Shown here one piece after another: positions 34,244-45,150 of a stretch of DNA of 64,000 nucleotides. Numbering within the stretch: position 1 is the stretch's first letter; every line of letters begins with the position of its first letter. Source of the stretch: Spirometra erinaceieuropaei (taxonomy: Eukaryota > Platyhelminthes > Cestoda > Diphyllobothriidea > Diphyllobothriidae); assembly GCA_902702965.1 (NCBI GenBank), contig CACRXP010000065.1, forward strand, positions 1,336,434 through 1,400,433, written 5' to 3'. The position numbers were made by a program, and so were the translations under genes. A model generated the notes under the pieces. It was given only the letters and a program-made list of their open reading frames with translations, was not told where the DNA came from and did not search any database.

Positions 34244-35538
34244 CAGTACGTGACCTATCTGATAAAACCTGATGACAGAAACGGATATGAGAATTTTCCG
34301 ACGTCATAAAAGTTGCGCATTTTGCTTGCCCACATAGCCTCTTCAAGGAAATGCCATTTCCTTGTGTAGAGATGTTTCCACGTAATTTTATCAAGCAAAA
34401 AGCTCATGTATTTGAGCGAAAATGGATTCCGCGATATACTAGGGCAATTTCCTGTGTTAATATCAGTCCTAAGCTTCGATCGCGCATCTGAGCGTGTTTT
34501 TTTGAAAGGAGAGTAATTTACTCTCGAGAGCTTTACTAAACAGAGCTTGACGCACTTAACAATTGATTCTTTGGCCGAGGCTAACCGTTGGAAACAGTTT
34601 GCTGATACATGGGTTATTTATGGAGAAACAACAGGTTTATCAATTTTTAAAGGTCAGACTAGCAAATTTGTGCGATTTCGTGTCCTAAATTGGAGTAATA
34701 ACGCACACAGTCAATTCTTTGTTTAAATGGGCCAAAACTGTTTTGACGTTTGGAAAATCATACTTGCTGTCGTAGAAATGACTACCGCCGGTAAAAAAAA
34801 AGACTACTTAAGTAGCATGCATTTCGCACATTTGCTCTCGACGACCTTAAGTATACAGATATTTTTTACAGAAAGCTTGCACATAAACATGCTTTCTCAT
34901 ATTTGGTAGAAAATCACGCAGTCTTCACATTTCATACTCAAAGAAAAGGTATATTTGAATTTTAAAAAGTTTCTAATTATGAACTTTTCTAAGAATATGC
35001 AACGTCCATCCACACAGCATCGTACCCATCCGTTTATTCATACTTCGCATGCATTGCAAAATTTTGTGAACTCTTCATGGTATCTTTTTAAAGGCATAGA
35101 GAAATACGGAATATTCCTTCCGCGAGAAGTATAAACCTTGAAGATTAAAATCGCTAAACGGCAATGCAACGGCTAACTTGGCTGGAAATTATTCGAGAAT
35201 CGAAAACTTTTTCAAAACTAAAATACGATATGTGACGACGACGTGATTCCCTACTGAATGCGTAAAAGAAAGGATGTTTTCGTGCATGGTCTATGCAAAA
35301 TAGAAGGCCATCGGAAACCGATGTGAAAATGCATGCGTCATAAATATTCATTTCTTAACGAGTGTGGTTTCTGTAGGCGGTTAAAAAGAAGTGCATTCGA
35401 AAGCCGACATCCTGGCGACTCCGAAATAACATGCAATCATGCCGCATGATAGGTACTATTACAACCCACCTAAGTAATCCTCCCTAATCGGAAACGCATT
35501 TCAGAATTCCAGCCAGCATTTTATGAGACCAGACACTG
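34244..35538. mobile_element. Fold-back, mariner-ended element, diverged or composite copy
   Basis: The left end is CAGTACGTGACCTATCTGAT and the right end is ATGAGACCAGACACTG, which correspond to the ends of the element at 48583-49581. The inner left block (about 34775-34980: GGTAAAAA...GACTACTTAAGTAGCATGCAT and the AAAAGTTTCTAATTATGAAC region) and the right arm (35200-35538, including CGAAAGCCGACATCCTGGCGACTCC and TAATCGGAAACGCATTTCAGAATT) match that element's arms. The outer left 500 bases do not pair with the right arm but resemble 61385-61650 instead, so this is a composite or a different subfamily. No transposase frame is present. Confidence 0.55.
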
Positions 35539-36310
35539 ACTAAGTAATTCTTTCTAATCGAAAAGGCATTTTAAAAGGGGGGGGGGCAGCTACTGCACAT
35601 TCTACTTGAACAAATGTCAAACAAAGCATGGGAAAGACATCTCCCGTTACAAATAGCAGAGAGATGCCAATCATACAGAAGGCGGGGTTACTTTTAACAA
35701 AAGCACGGACAAATGATTCGAAAAACACACTACCCGGCCTAGCTCGTTTGACAACGGTTAAAAGCCTATAGTGTCAAGTTCCGAGTCAAACACTTGTGCA
35801 ATGCTATCCGTTGTTGACAAGAGCAGTTTGTGCACTTAACCCAGGGTCCAGGTCTGAGTACTCGAGAGCGTAAATTATAAGGGATACACGTGTATTTACC
35901 GAAATGAGGACCTCCAACACATTGTGATAAGGAGCACGTCGAAGGTGATTAATGCTCAAAAATGTCTGATTAGCGCAGCTCCTCGGGTCAGCAACCTAGG
36001 ATGGTCTGAGATAACTTGGACAATACAAGTGCGTTTTCAAGAAATTCTCATCTTGTCAACGGAATTGTGAAGTGAAGTTGGATCGATGACGACGACAAAA
36101 ATGTTGATTTACCTCTGCATTCATTACTTAAAACCAAACTTGTAAGGGAACCTGAGAACCTTCGAGTAAAATTGAGTAATTACAGAATAAGATTGTCCCG
36201 CTGCTATGTAGACGACCTTCTCGTGATGGCAGACCTCTCCTCGCAAAGCCTTGCAAAGTGTCTCCGAACAAGCATACAGTCTGCTTGTGAATGGTGAGTC
36301 GTTGTCCCAA
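35539..36310. other. Unassigned sequence after the fold-back element
   Basis: The first 35 bases (TAAGTAATTCTTTCTAATCGAAAAGGCATTTTA) repeat the inner part of the adjoining element end, followed by a G run. No gene was recognised. Confidence 0.45.
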
Positions 36311-36678
36311 GTATTGATGTGGAAAAAGACTATTTTGAAAGTACGGAACTCGAAAGAAAGATTTAAGAGAACGTAAATGTCCTGGCACAGTGCTTTAACT
36401 ACCACGACGACTTTCCGGCGGGACACAAGGTGGGACTTGTTGCAAAACTCCCTTTTTAGAAAAAAAGGGCACAGGTGACCCCTGGATGACTGAGTCGTGA
36501 AACTAGTCGAGGAAAAAGTGGGATTAGCGAGACATGAGCGTGAGTATTGATGTGGAAGAAGACTATTTAGAAAGTACGGAACTCGAAGGAAAGATTTAAG
36601 AGAACTACCACGACGACTTTCCGGCGGGACACAAGGTGGGACTTGTTGCAAAATTCCCTTTTTAGAAAAAAAGAGCAC
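36124..36678 (-). CDS. Unidentified long frame spanning the tandem duplication
   Basis: The frame is 184 codons without stop and without an obvious ATG start context. The part left of the duplication ends in segments such as SPFTSRLYACSETLCKALRG and FYSKVLRFPYKFG, rich in aromatic and basic residues. The right part repeats because of the duplication. No family is recognised. It could be a fragment of a transposon protein, or simply open by chance in sequence low in TA-containing stops. Confidence 0.2.
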   Translation of the reverse strand: MLFFSKKGILQQVPPCVPPESRRGSSLKSFLRVPYFLNSLLPHQYSRSCLANPTFSSTSFTTQSSRGHLCPFFLKREFCNKSHLVSRRKVVVVVKALCQDIYVLLNLSFEFRTFKIVFFHINTWDNDSPFTSRLYACSETLCKALRGEVCHHEKVVYIAAGQSYSVITQFYSKVLRFPYKFGFK

Positions 36679-36775
36679 AGGTGGCCCCTGGATGACTGAG
36701 TCGCGAAACTAGTCGAGGCCATATTCTTTAAAAGGCAAAAGTGAGATTAGCGAGACATGGGCGTGAGTAGCGAAA
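36311..36775. repeat. Tandem duplication, about 233-bp unit, two copies
   Basis: Unit 1 is 36311-36543 and unit 2 is 36544 to about 36775. They share GTATTGATGTGGAA, AAGTACGGAACTCGAA, ACGACTTTCCGGCGGGACACAAGG, TGGATGACTGAGTCG and TTAGCGAGACATG-GCGTGAGTA. Unit 1 carries 27 extra bases that unit 2 lacks, and unit 2 has about 17 bases inserted before its end. High similarity indicates a recent event. A - strand frame of 184 codons (36124-36678) runs through both units. The 27-base difference is a multiple of three. Confidence 0.9.
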
Positions 36776-37329
36776 ATGTCAGGACATTGCCCTCGCCCTA
36801 AGGTTACCGTGGGCAGTCTAGTCATGCAGACCAAAGACGTGGCAGCCCGCGAGGGCTGAAGTTGCGCCTAAGAGAACACACAGCGGGATGTCGAGGCACG
36901 ACTAATTCTCCCAAATGGACGTGAATCACGAGTTAAAACCCGAGGTCACGAAAGCAATTAAACGGGAGTGACAGCCGATGCTGGTCTGAGACGCTAACCA
37001 ATCGCCAAACAGGATGCCACACAGTGTGCCGGAGCCTATTTCCCTGCGACAGTTTTTGTTTTCGAATCACAGACCTTTGCAAGAACTCAAGAATCCAGAC
37101 GAATAAAATTACCGCTCAGGCGATCGATCATCGCCGGCGCCTACTGTTCACGCAAACACGGTTGTGGTGGTACACCCAGTTGCAGACTCACGTAGAGCCA
37201 ACTAGGATCAGTGCCACCTCTTTCTCATATTGTGCAAAATCCTGGTCAATATACGCTGTGGACCAGGGGGTGTGGTAGCACGCCTAGACGTGGATTTTCA
37301 CCGTGCCAACCATCTGCGTCCTCTCTTGA

Positions 37330-37500
37330 CTATGTCGTGACACCCGCCCCAGATGGGAGCGGGGGGAGAGAGTACGGTTGATGTTGTGCGAGTCTACTAT
37401 CACTAAAAACTAGTTTACGCGTAAGTCGTCGTCCCTACTCCCACTCAGCTGAGGAGCAAACGGTGGACATCGTTGGTTGTGACGGTCCAACTGTCTTATG
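37330..37500 (+). repeat. RTE-like 3' tail, second copy
   Basis: It shares GTGACACC...GAGAGAG, ACTAGTT-CGC-TAAGTC and GAGCAAACGGTGGACATCGT with 28880-29030. Only the tail is present, so this is a severely 5'-truncated insertion. The palindromic MITE starts 28 bases after it. Confidence 0.55.
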
Positions 37501-37527
37501 CAAGACAGAAGACTAAACCTCCACAAT

Positions 37528-37792
37528 GGTAGGGGGCGCTCACCGATCGTTCTTACGGAATTCACTCGTTCCGTTGTGCTTTAAGGGCTCTCTCTCGAGC
37601 CCAACCAGTAGCCGCACAACGGCGCATGATATAGACAGAATGCTATTACTGACAAAGACAAGGGGGACTGGAATGGCCATTTCTGACTCATTAGCCATCG
37701 TCAGCCAGTCATTCCCAACCCCGAAGTGTGGAACACCCGAGGCACAACGGAACGAGTGAGTTCCGTATGAACGATCGGTGAGCGCCCCTACC
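37528..37792. mobile_element. Palindromic MITE with ~50-bp terminal inverted repeats, copy 1
   Basis: The left arm GGTAGGGGGCGCTCACCGATCGTTCTTACGG... (to about 37579) is mirrored by the right arm ...GAGTTCCGTATGAACGATCGGTGAGCGCC at 37742-37792. The inside holds the tail module of the tRNA-Arg-like SINE in inverted orientation. The same arms occur at 59431-59762 (both), 43574-43625 (left only), 26560-26613 and 40632-40668 (right only). It has no coding capacity. Confidence 0.85.
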
Positions 37793-37825
37793 ACTGTATA
37801 TTCTCGATCGAAAACCGACAGGGCA

Positions 37826-37995
37826 ACGGGCTCGTAGCCCAGTGGTTGGAGGCGTGGACTTCTAACTAACAGGTCGCGCGAGTTCGAACCTCGGGTGTTC
37901 CACAGTTTGGGGTTGGGTATGACTGGCTGACGACGGCTAATAAGTCAGAAATGGTAAGTCCAGTCTCTCCTGTCTTTGTCGGTAATGCCATTCTG
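37826..37995 (+). repeat. tRNA-Arg-like SINE, copy 2
   Basis: The tRNA-like core at 37828-37902 has an A-box-like TAGCCCAGTGGTTGGAGGCG, the arm GTGGACTTCTAAC and a B-box GAGTTCGAACCTC. It is followed by the conserved tail GGGGTTGGGTATGACTGGCTGACGACGG...CTTTGTCGGTAATGCC (to 37990). It lies 35 bases after the MITE, in the same arrangement as at 59431-59890. Confidence 0.8.
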
Positions 37996-38712
37996 TCTAA
38001 ACCTCCATATTCGGTGCCATGGAAAAGTTCAACCCCCCGCCTTTAGAACTGGAGCATGAAAGTTGATGTGGACTCCCCCGTAGCAAGAAGTCCTTTCATC
38101 TGACAAGGCAAATTCACGCAGGACAGAAGTCAAATGCATGTAAAGAGATGCGTTAAGGAGTACATTTTTCGTCGTGACTGCGGTTTCAGCCGGTACGCCA
38201 TTTACGTTTGCGAAGGCCCACGCATCACAGGGCGGAATCCGTCCACAAAACAACGTCTTTTACCCTCACGTCACAGTCGGCGCAACTACAGCAAAGAAAG
38301 CGGCTAGATAGAATCATTTCGAGTTGCAAATAGCAGCTTCTGCTACTGCTGCTGTTGCTGACATTTCCAGTAGTTTTTCAGTGACCCGACAGCTAAAACG
38401 CCCGTCCGAGACGAAACTGGAACGGAAGCCCGGAGGACACTGCAGGCAAACAGGTGGATGCCGACCAGAGACTGGCCTCGCCATTACTTCGAGTTAAAAC
38501 TCGAAGATGAAGTTGTGCTCGGTCAACAAAAATCAAAGCCGGATCTAAGGAAAGACGGAATGGTCTTTTTAAAATCAAATGGTGATTGATGAAGTGCAGT
38601 CGGGAGAATCTAGTCTTTAGGTAGTTGGTGGTAGGCTCGCGACGCCAACAGACCAAACGCCGAAAAATATGCTCCGAAACCGAGAAGACTAATAAAGTAA
38701 GACTTCGAAACT
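37996..38712. other. No gene recognised
   Basis: It contains a short CTGCTG/CTACTG tract near 38338-38362. No supported coding sequence is present. Confidence 0.4.
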
Positions 38713-38812
38713 AGTTATAATTGTACTGGCCCGACGAGAATTTATCGAAGGCTACGTATGCTCACCACCTCGTCTTCTGATTACTTCTATGGGAATTTTC
38801 GCAAATCTAAGG
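38713..38812 (+). repeat. Single arm of the 44310-44890 inverted-repeat element
   Basis: TTGTACTGGCCCGACGAGAATTTATCGAAGGCTACGTATGC and ACCACCTCGTCTTCTGATTAC through CCCAT...TTTTCGCAAATCTAA match the arm sequence at 44310-44408 (inverse) and 44799-44890. No second arm was found nearby, so this is a solo remnant. Confidence 0.7.
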
Positions 38813-40114
38813 GTAATTGATACATCGTGGCAAACTGCTGGATGACAATATTTTTCGCCATCTCTGCAATTCACGCCGGCAAAAATTCCCACAGCAGTAG
38901 TGGTGTACACTTTTGGCATGCAGAATCGATGCTCATATAAACTAAATCCGACTTCCCAGAGAGAATGCACGAAAATCTCATTTCCTGTGCTGATTTGGTG
39001 GAGGATTAGGCGAGGATTCGAGGGAATCCTTTATCAAAGTGAGACTTCCTTAGACGTTCGTATGGGTATTTGTGCAGTCTAGTGTCTGGAGACGAATCAA
39101 GGCTACGTTTGCACGATATAGAATAATCGCAACTCATTTTGCCAAATTATGAACGTAAGCAGATCGCTTCACGTGATGGATTGAAGGAAGAAACTGTTTT
39201 TAGGTTGTAGAACGTGCATAAAGTTGACCAATCAAACTTTTTAAGGTGACGTTATCGTGTGCGCTTAAAAGCAGCAGATGTCAAGAAACGTGGTTTATTA
39301 CAAACTGAGCGCAAGAGAGGCAGTTTATGCGTTCTTTATACGCACTGTGTCTGAGTACGCACGAGTACTGAAAGTCAATGAGAAGAAGCCACATCTAGAT
39401 GGTCATAAAAATCCCTCTAAAAGAGTCAGCATGCTACATTACATGAACAAAGTCGTGATTTACTCATCTGTCAACACCACTTCAGTGAGCTTTTTTGTTT
39501 GAAAGTACACCAGAATGTCGAGGAAATGTCAGCAAAAACGTGAGCAATTGACAAAAACGCTTCTGATCTGGTTATCCGATGGCGGTTACAAGCCGATGCC
39601 TATGAGCTCACCACCGAGGATCCCAATGGACACGAATGATGATGTGGCATGTTCTGCAATGTGTAAAGGAAATTTTAGACGCGATTGAGCGCATTTCTGA
39701 GGGACTAGGTGTTGGTATTTTTAGAGTCAATGCTTCCAGGCACGACAGGGCAATGAAAATAAAAAACCAATTAAAGCCCAGTAGGCAGTCAAGCGTAGCG
39801 TGCTGTATCCGTGTCTAAACTGTCCCTGTAACTGCACAGGTCGGAGTGAACGTGAGAAGACACGATATCAGGAAGCATAGTTGTATTGCCCTGACATTTC
39901 AAAAGCAAACAAGCTTTCATCGTCTCCAACACGGGTCTGGAGTCGTTTACCAGTCTGTCCAATGTGGTTCATTTCACAGGGGCTGCATTGGATTCGATAA
40001 ATCACGTTTGCTATTTCACCGGGTGGCAGGGGGTCTTAGGTCTCATGAACAGATGCTGAATTGTTGATTCTGGCCGATAGGCAATGCCAATCCCCAGTGG
40101 ATGCACACCTCGAG
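38813..40114. other. No gene recognised
   Basis: Frames up to 74 codons carry no recognised motif. Confidence 0.35.
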
Positions 40115-40668
40115 TTGGGTATGGCAGGCTGACGATGACTAATATGCTATGGATGGACATTCCAGTCGCTCTCGTCTTTGTTGGCCGATGTGGGGTCGCT
40201 GACACACAACAGGACAGAAAGCAGTTGTTGGCCAGGCCCCGTATAACAGGTGGCTGGGGGGTTTGCTTACTGGGACTTTTTTGTGGGGCTACATAAGCAC
40301 ATCTGACCCATTTGGCTTCCGTTTTACGTTTGACGTTAGGATTAGGGTACCGGTTAATGGTGCCCAATTTTCGGGTTAGGGTCATGCCCTTTAGGCTTAG
40401 GTTTTCGGGTTACGGTTAGTCTGAGTTTACGACTAGGTTCCAGTGTCACGGTTAGGTGTTATAGCTAAATCTATGTCTGAGGGCTACGGTTGCTTTAACG
40501 ATTTCGGGTAGGATAAGGGTTAGGGTTAAGGGTTATGGTTAACGTTTAGGGTTAGGGTTAAAGTTAGGATTAGGGTTAAGGTTGCCGTCCGCTTCCCCAT
40601 TCCTGGCTACCAACTGCGATCTAGCGCAAGTGAGTTCCTTAACGCGATCGGTGGGCGCCCCTCTGCCA
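40115..40668 (+). repeat. tRNA-Arg-like SINE tail and MITE arm, split by a later insertion
   Basis: The tail module (GTTGGGTATGGCAGGCTGACGATGAC...CTTTGTTGG) lies at 40115-40192, and the right MITE arm (GAGTTCCTTAACGCGATCGGTGGGCGCCCC) at 40632-40668. In other copies these are joined through CACAACGGAACGAGTGAG. Here the telomere-like element sits exactly between CACAAC-GGAC and GCAAGTGAG. Confidence 0.75.
40216..40622. mobile_element. Terminal-inverted-repeat element with telomere-like interior, copy 1
   Basis: The left end AGAAAGCAGTTGTTGGCCAGG is a mutated form of the right end's reverse complement AGATCGCAGTTGGTAGCCAGGA (right end TCCTGGCTACCAACTGCGATCT, 40601-40622). The first ~120 bases are unique. 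The rest is a long run of degenerate TTAGGG / GGTTAGGGTTAAGG units. The length of 407 bases agrees with 406 in the copy at 54978-55383, and the two align end to end. No coding sequence is present. No target-site duplication was identified. Confidence 0.85.
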
Positions 40669-42080
40669 ATCATAAATGTGTCTTTACTTATGTTTGCCAT
40701 TAAGGCTGCTTGCGATATTAGTGATAACATTCCACTGGTGAGCAAAAAAGTTGGAAGTATGTGAAAGAAGTAATATAAAGAAGTGGACGAATGGGGAGTT
40801 GCGTGGTTTTGTGGTGCCGGGAGGACTGTGTATTCACTTGGCTTCCCTCCAAGACGTAAAACAGCTGCCCTAAGAATGTTATTATTAAGCTTCCGGTTGA
40901 TTCAACATTACGATGTTTCTTCCTCACACAACTTCTAAATGGCATATATTCGCAAAATGTGCCGTCTATGCGCATACCTACGGCTTCAGTGTGGGATTTC
41001 GACTAGAGCCTGAGAAATAGTTAGGAAAACGGCTCGGAAGAGCGTCGAAGAATGGCAATCGTGTCCAGTCAAACATCCCCACAGACGGTTCACGATCACG
41101 GTCACAAGGATGTACTTCTTAAAACGTTTCAATCGTACAAATGAGTTTTACGCACCGCTCCATGGTCGAGTTTTAGTCGCGTGAAGTAGGTCAGCCAGGC
41201 CTGGCCAATAGGACGTATGAAGCCGTTCACAGACTTGGGGTGGATAGACACCGCGCCCTCCGAGGGCCGCCCTTCAATGTGTGGTGGAGGGACACTGCCT
41301 GCGTTCCTAAAGCGGAAAAAAGGGGCAGGGTTTTAAACGAGGCGAATCAAACAGATCCATAGACGGCATTGAAGGCATGCAAAAACCATGCGTGCAGCAC
41401 CATTCCGGGTGATCATGGGACTTCACTCATGTTTTTATCGGCTAGCACAAATGTCGGTTTGCTAAGTTCCAGGGTCCATAATATCAAAAACCGAAAATAA
41501 CGCCATATTCGACCCAACTTTCAATATTACTTATTACTGCGTACCGATTCTTACAAAAGTAGCGTTGTTTGGTCTGGGCACACCGATTGCCTTTTTCAAG
41601 ATAACATAAATTTTCTCTCAAATATGCATGCTAATTCGGTATGCTGGCCACCTTGGCGGCTTCCCTGTGTTCCGCTGTTCTGCATAATGATGTCGTGTCG
41701 TTGGGTCAGAGTTCCCACTCTACTCTAAGGGGCTTCGCCAACGTCATTCGTCCTTGGGTTTCTATTGCTTATTTCGTCTCCTTAATCTCTGAACTAGGCG
41801 TCCTATCGTGCAGACGCTATCTTTAGCTTCCTTTGATCTTCTGGTATAAAGTTTCACTAGGATTAAATTTTCTGGGTCGTTTTCAAGGTCGTGCACGAAT
41901 CTGCTTGAAGATATTTACGGAATCAAAACATTTTCCAAAACTTCGTTCTTTTTCACCACTCTCTCTTCCCATCCATTAGCTCCACCCTAGTTCCACCGGT
42001 CCCGAAAGAAAATATGACCTATCCTCCGCATTCTGGATGGGGTGGCATATTGCGAAGTTGCCCATAAACCAGCCCAGCTC
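40669..42080. other. No gene recognised
   Basis: No convincing frame or repeat was found. Confidence 0.35.
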
Positions 42081-42084
42081 ATGC

Positions 42085-42190
42085 CCGACGCTCGTTGACT
42101 GGATCCTCAACGATAGTTATCTGATTGACCTTTCATTCTTCAACAACGAAGACTGTCGTTCTCAACATCATCTCCAGATCTGCTCATCGC
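42085..42190 (+). pseudogene. Possible non-LTR endonuclease remnant
   Basis: The + strand reads SLTDWILNDSYLIDLSFF-like sequence near 42092-42150, then a short run resembling the end of an EEP endonuclease domain. The match is short and broken, and chance cannot be excluded. Confidence 0.2.
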
Positions 42191-42507
42191 AACTGTGATG
42201 CCACCTCGAAGAGGAATTCGGAGAGGTGACGTCGCGGTTGGGCTCCTATTCGGGTCCGCTCAGTGCATAACCTAGCCATCTAAGAGAGCGATCATGTAAC
42301 AGCCAAACAAAACCGAACGGCGCGTCTTTGCGCTAATCGACGAATTACAACTATTGTAGGAAATTCGAGACCGAATGACTCATTCGGATTTAGTCAACCC
42401 ACTTGCCAGGCCGAAGTCAATCACGCTATGATAGTAGAAGGGAGATGACAGAGCCTAGCCGATAGATCAATAAAAAAAAGCTGTTTCGGGCTTGTTTGCT
42501 CTCGCTC

Positions 42508-43375
42508 GGCCAATCATAACCCTGACCACCAGCTGGGATCAGTGTTGGGAGCGCCTACACTCCCAAAAACAAGAGCCAGCCAATCACGGGAGGCCACGTG
42601 CGTTTTCTCAACTGCGCTGTCATCTTACTCGTGGCGCCTCTCCATTGGCTTTTCCTCTCGGGCCTGATCGATCAGCATATTCGAATTATCGGCCGGCTCG
42701 TCTCGAATGTTCTTCCCGAAGGGCATTGGGCCGAACACCGGCGAAGCACCGTAGGGCGTTATAAATACGCGTTACTTCCAGTTAATTTTGACTTGCAATT
42801 TCCTAATACACAGTTTCGTGGCCGGTCGCGTTCTCCTTCTCTGCCGCGTTGGTATTGGGGACAAGGGTCGAGTACACATACGCTCCACAGGATTTCACGT
42901 CCCAGGCGGGTCATAACAATCAGCTGCACCAGGTGAATGCGCACATGCTTGTCTTTCCGGTCCCAGCTGGTTGTCAGGGTTATGATTGGCTGAATGAGGT
43001 CAAACAGCTCTATATCAATCCACCCCCTAGATTATACCGTCTCTCCTCAGCTATCAGTGCTTAATCGACTTCGCATCTTGTTTGCTTCTGGAAGTCAGTG
43101 GATCAGCGTGTGCTCATTCCTGAGTGAATAGATACCCGATATACACTTACAGAGAATGGCAAGCGAAGAGACACTGATGAATTTCGGTTCGGTGAGATGC
43201 TTATGACCCATCTAGTAAACACTAGTGGTGGACCAGCTGGGCCCATGTTTGTGCTTCTGGTCCCAGCGGGGTCGTCAGCGTTATGATTGGCTGAGTGAAG
43301 GCAAACAATCCCAAAACAGTCCATATATCAATCTACCTCCCAGGCTCTGTCGTCCTCCGCAATCATAGCGGCTGA
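42508..43375. repeat. Local repeat family: one inverted and two direct copies
   Basis: GGCCAATCATAACCCTGACCACCAGCTGGGATC (42508-42540) is the reverse complement of GTCCCAGCTGGTTGTCAGGGTTATGATTGGCTGA at 42959-42993. A second direct copy with the same downstream sequence (CAAACA...TATATCAATC-ACC-CC) lies at 43259-43375. The inverted pair could mark the ends of a ~480-bp element and the direct pair a local duplication. Confidence 0.7.
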
Positions 43376-43381
43376 TAATAT

Positions 43382-43770
43382 ATGCAGAACAGAATTAGTC
43401 GCAAAGACAAGGGAAACTGGGATGACCATTTCCGGCTTACTGACCGCCATCAGTCAGCCTTACCCAATTCCCTCTCCCATCACCTGAGGCTTGACCTTCT
43501 GATTATTGGTCCAAGGCTCCAGACATTGAGCCACGGGCTCGTCCTTTCGGGTGCGATAGGTTATATTAACTATGGTAGGGGGTGCTCGCCGATCGTGTCG
43601 CGGAACCAACTCGTCCTGTTGTGCCTTGCGAATCGATCTAGTGCCTCGCAGGCAGTCGCGCAACGACGAGGGATATAGAGAAAAGTAAATTTCCAATAAT
43701 GACAAGGGAGTCTGGAATAGCCATTTCGGGCGTACTGGCCGTTATCAGCCGTCCATGTCCAACCCCAGGC
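43382..43770 (-). repeat. tRNA-Arg-like SINE / MITE remnant
   Basis: Tail modules lie at 43385-43465 and 43684-43765, with a left MITE arm (GGTAGGGGGTGCTCGCCGATCGTG) at 43574-43625 and a much decayed tRNA-like region between (43490-43560). This is the most diverged copy of the family in the window. Confidence 0.65.
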
Positions 43771-44309
43771 TTGAAGAACTTGTTGCAAGATGTACTATAC
43801 TGACAGCGAAGGTACTAGTTAATACTCCAGACACGCGTATTTCGCCGATATTCTGCCAAGGGGTTCGGCCCACTTCTGAGTCACCCAGCGCCACACCCGT
43901 GCGCTCTCTAGTAGATAATTCAATTTCGAAATTTCAGTTTTCATACCTCCTCAGAACTTAATACTTACTTTTACTTGATACGGCTGCGACCATGCCTGAT
44001 CTAGGCCGGCAAATATGGAGTAAATCACTCGAAGCGAAGCTTCATAGGCTCAGTCCGAAATTTGATGTGAGTATTTAAGCCGCCATTCTACGCTGCCGTG
44101 TTCGTGGCAGTAGTGGAGAAACATCTTTAAAATTTCCGTGGTTCAACAGCTGCATGGCCATATGGTATATCTCACCATTTCCTCTAATGTGGTATTCTCA
44201 GTTAGCGCATGTATTTACACATACTATTAACACGTTTTTCATGAAGCCAAACATGCCTGATGCTTGGCATACCGTAAGAATCCTTCCAACCCCTAAATAA
44301 TCTACTTAT

Positions 44310-44890
44310 TTTAGAATTGCGAAAATGCCCATAGCGGTAATCAGAAGACGAGGTGGCGAGCATACGTAGCTTTCGATAAATTATTGTCGGGCCAGTACAG
44401 TTATATGGGAACGAGATAGAAGAAAAACACGTCAGCGATAAGAGAAATCGATAAAGGTTCGCCTTAAAACACAGACGGGGTGTAGGAATGTGGGGGAGGG
44501 GGTAAAAGCAGTCAGTGTCAGGGGCTACTAGGCCAGCGTCTGTTGGCGACCGCAGTAGGGGCCACCATTAGTTTGTGAAAGCCAATCTTATGCGCACAGA
44601 AGAACCACGTTCAGGCTCCGCGCCTACAGTGGTCGAAGGTCGACTAACGCTGCAACTCTCTGCGCCCTCCCTCTCTCACCCCGCCCCTGACACTGACTAC
44701 GATTACCCCCCCCCCCCCACCAACCCCACCTCCCCCCACATTCCCACACCCAGGCTGTGTTTTAAGGAGAACTTTTATCGACTTTTTCTACTACCCCGTT
44801 CCCATATAACTGCACTGGCCCGGCGAGAATTTGTCGAAAACTACGTATGCTTGCCACCTCGTCTTCTGACTACTTATTTCAGTTCTAAAT
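44310..44890. mobile_element. Inverted-repeat element, ~90-bp arms, non-coding
   Basis: The left arm (44310-44408: AATCAGAAGACGAGGTGGCGAGCATACGTAGC...GGGCCAGTACAGTTATATGGGAACG) is mirrored by the right arm (44799-44890: CGTTCCCATATAACTGCACTGGCCCGGCG...TACGTATGCTTGCCACCTCGTCTTCTGAC). The centre has a C-rich run near 44707. No transposase frame was found. A solo arm lies at 38713-38812. Confidence 0.75.
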
Positions 44891-45059
44891 TCTGACTTCC
44901 AATGGCATGTTGCTCAACACTTCTGAAGTTCGCTGAACAAGTTACCCTAGGCGCTTTTACGCAATTCTCCTTCCAATTGCATACAAAGACAGACGTTGTG
45001 CCTTGGATGCTGTGACTGTTGTGGTCAACTCTGTTTTAAGAGAGCTAGACGAGTATTGA

Positions 45060-45150
45060 CGTGCGTACGCATGTGCGCGTCTTGATTACTCCTCTACCTT
45101 CAATATTATTCCCCACCACCTCCTTACGTAAACATCTGAATGTGGCTATC
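45060..45150 (+). pseudogene. Possible non-LTR reverse transcriptase motif A remnant
   Basis: In one frame the sequence reads LDYSSTFNIIPHHLL at 45081-45125, close to the motif A block of several non-LTR reverse transcriptases (xDYSSAFNTI). No other RT block is clear around it, so the call rests on one motif. Confidence 0.3.

Noticed and set aside
40330..40600. A true telomere or chromosome end
   Set aside because: The TTAGGG-like units are degenerate, lie between the inverted ends of a 407-base element, are repeated at 55100-55345, and unique sequence follows on both sides.
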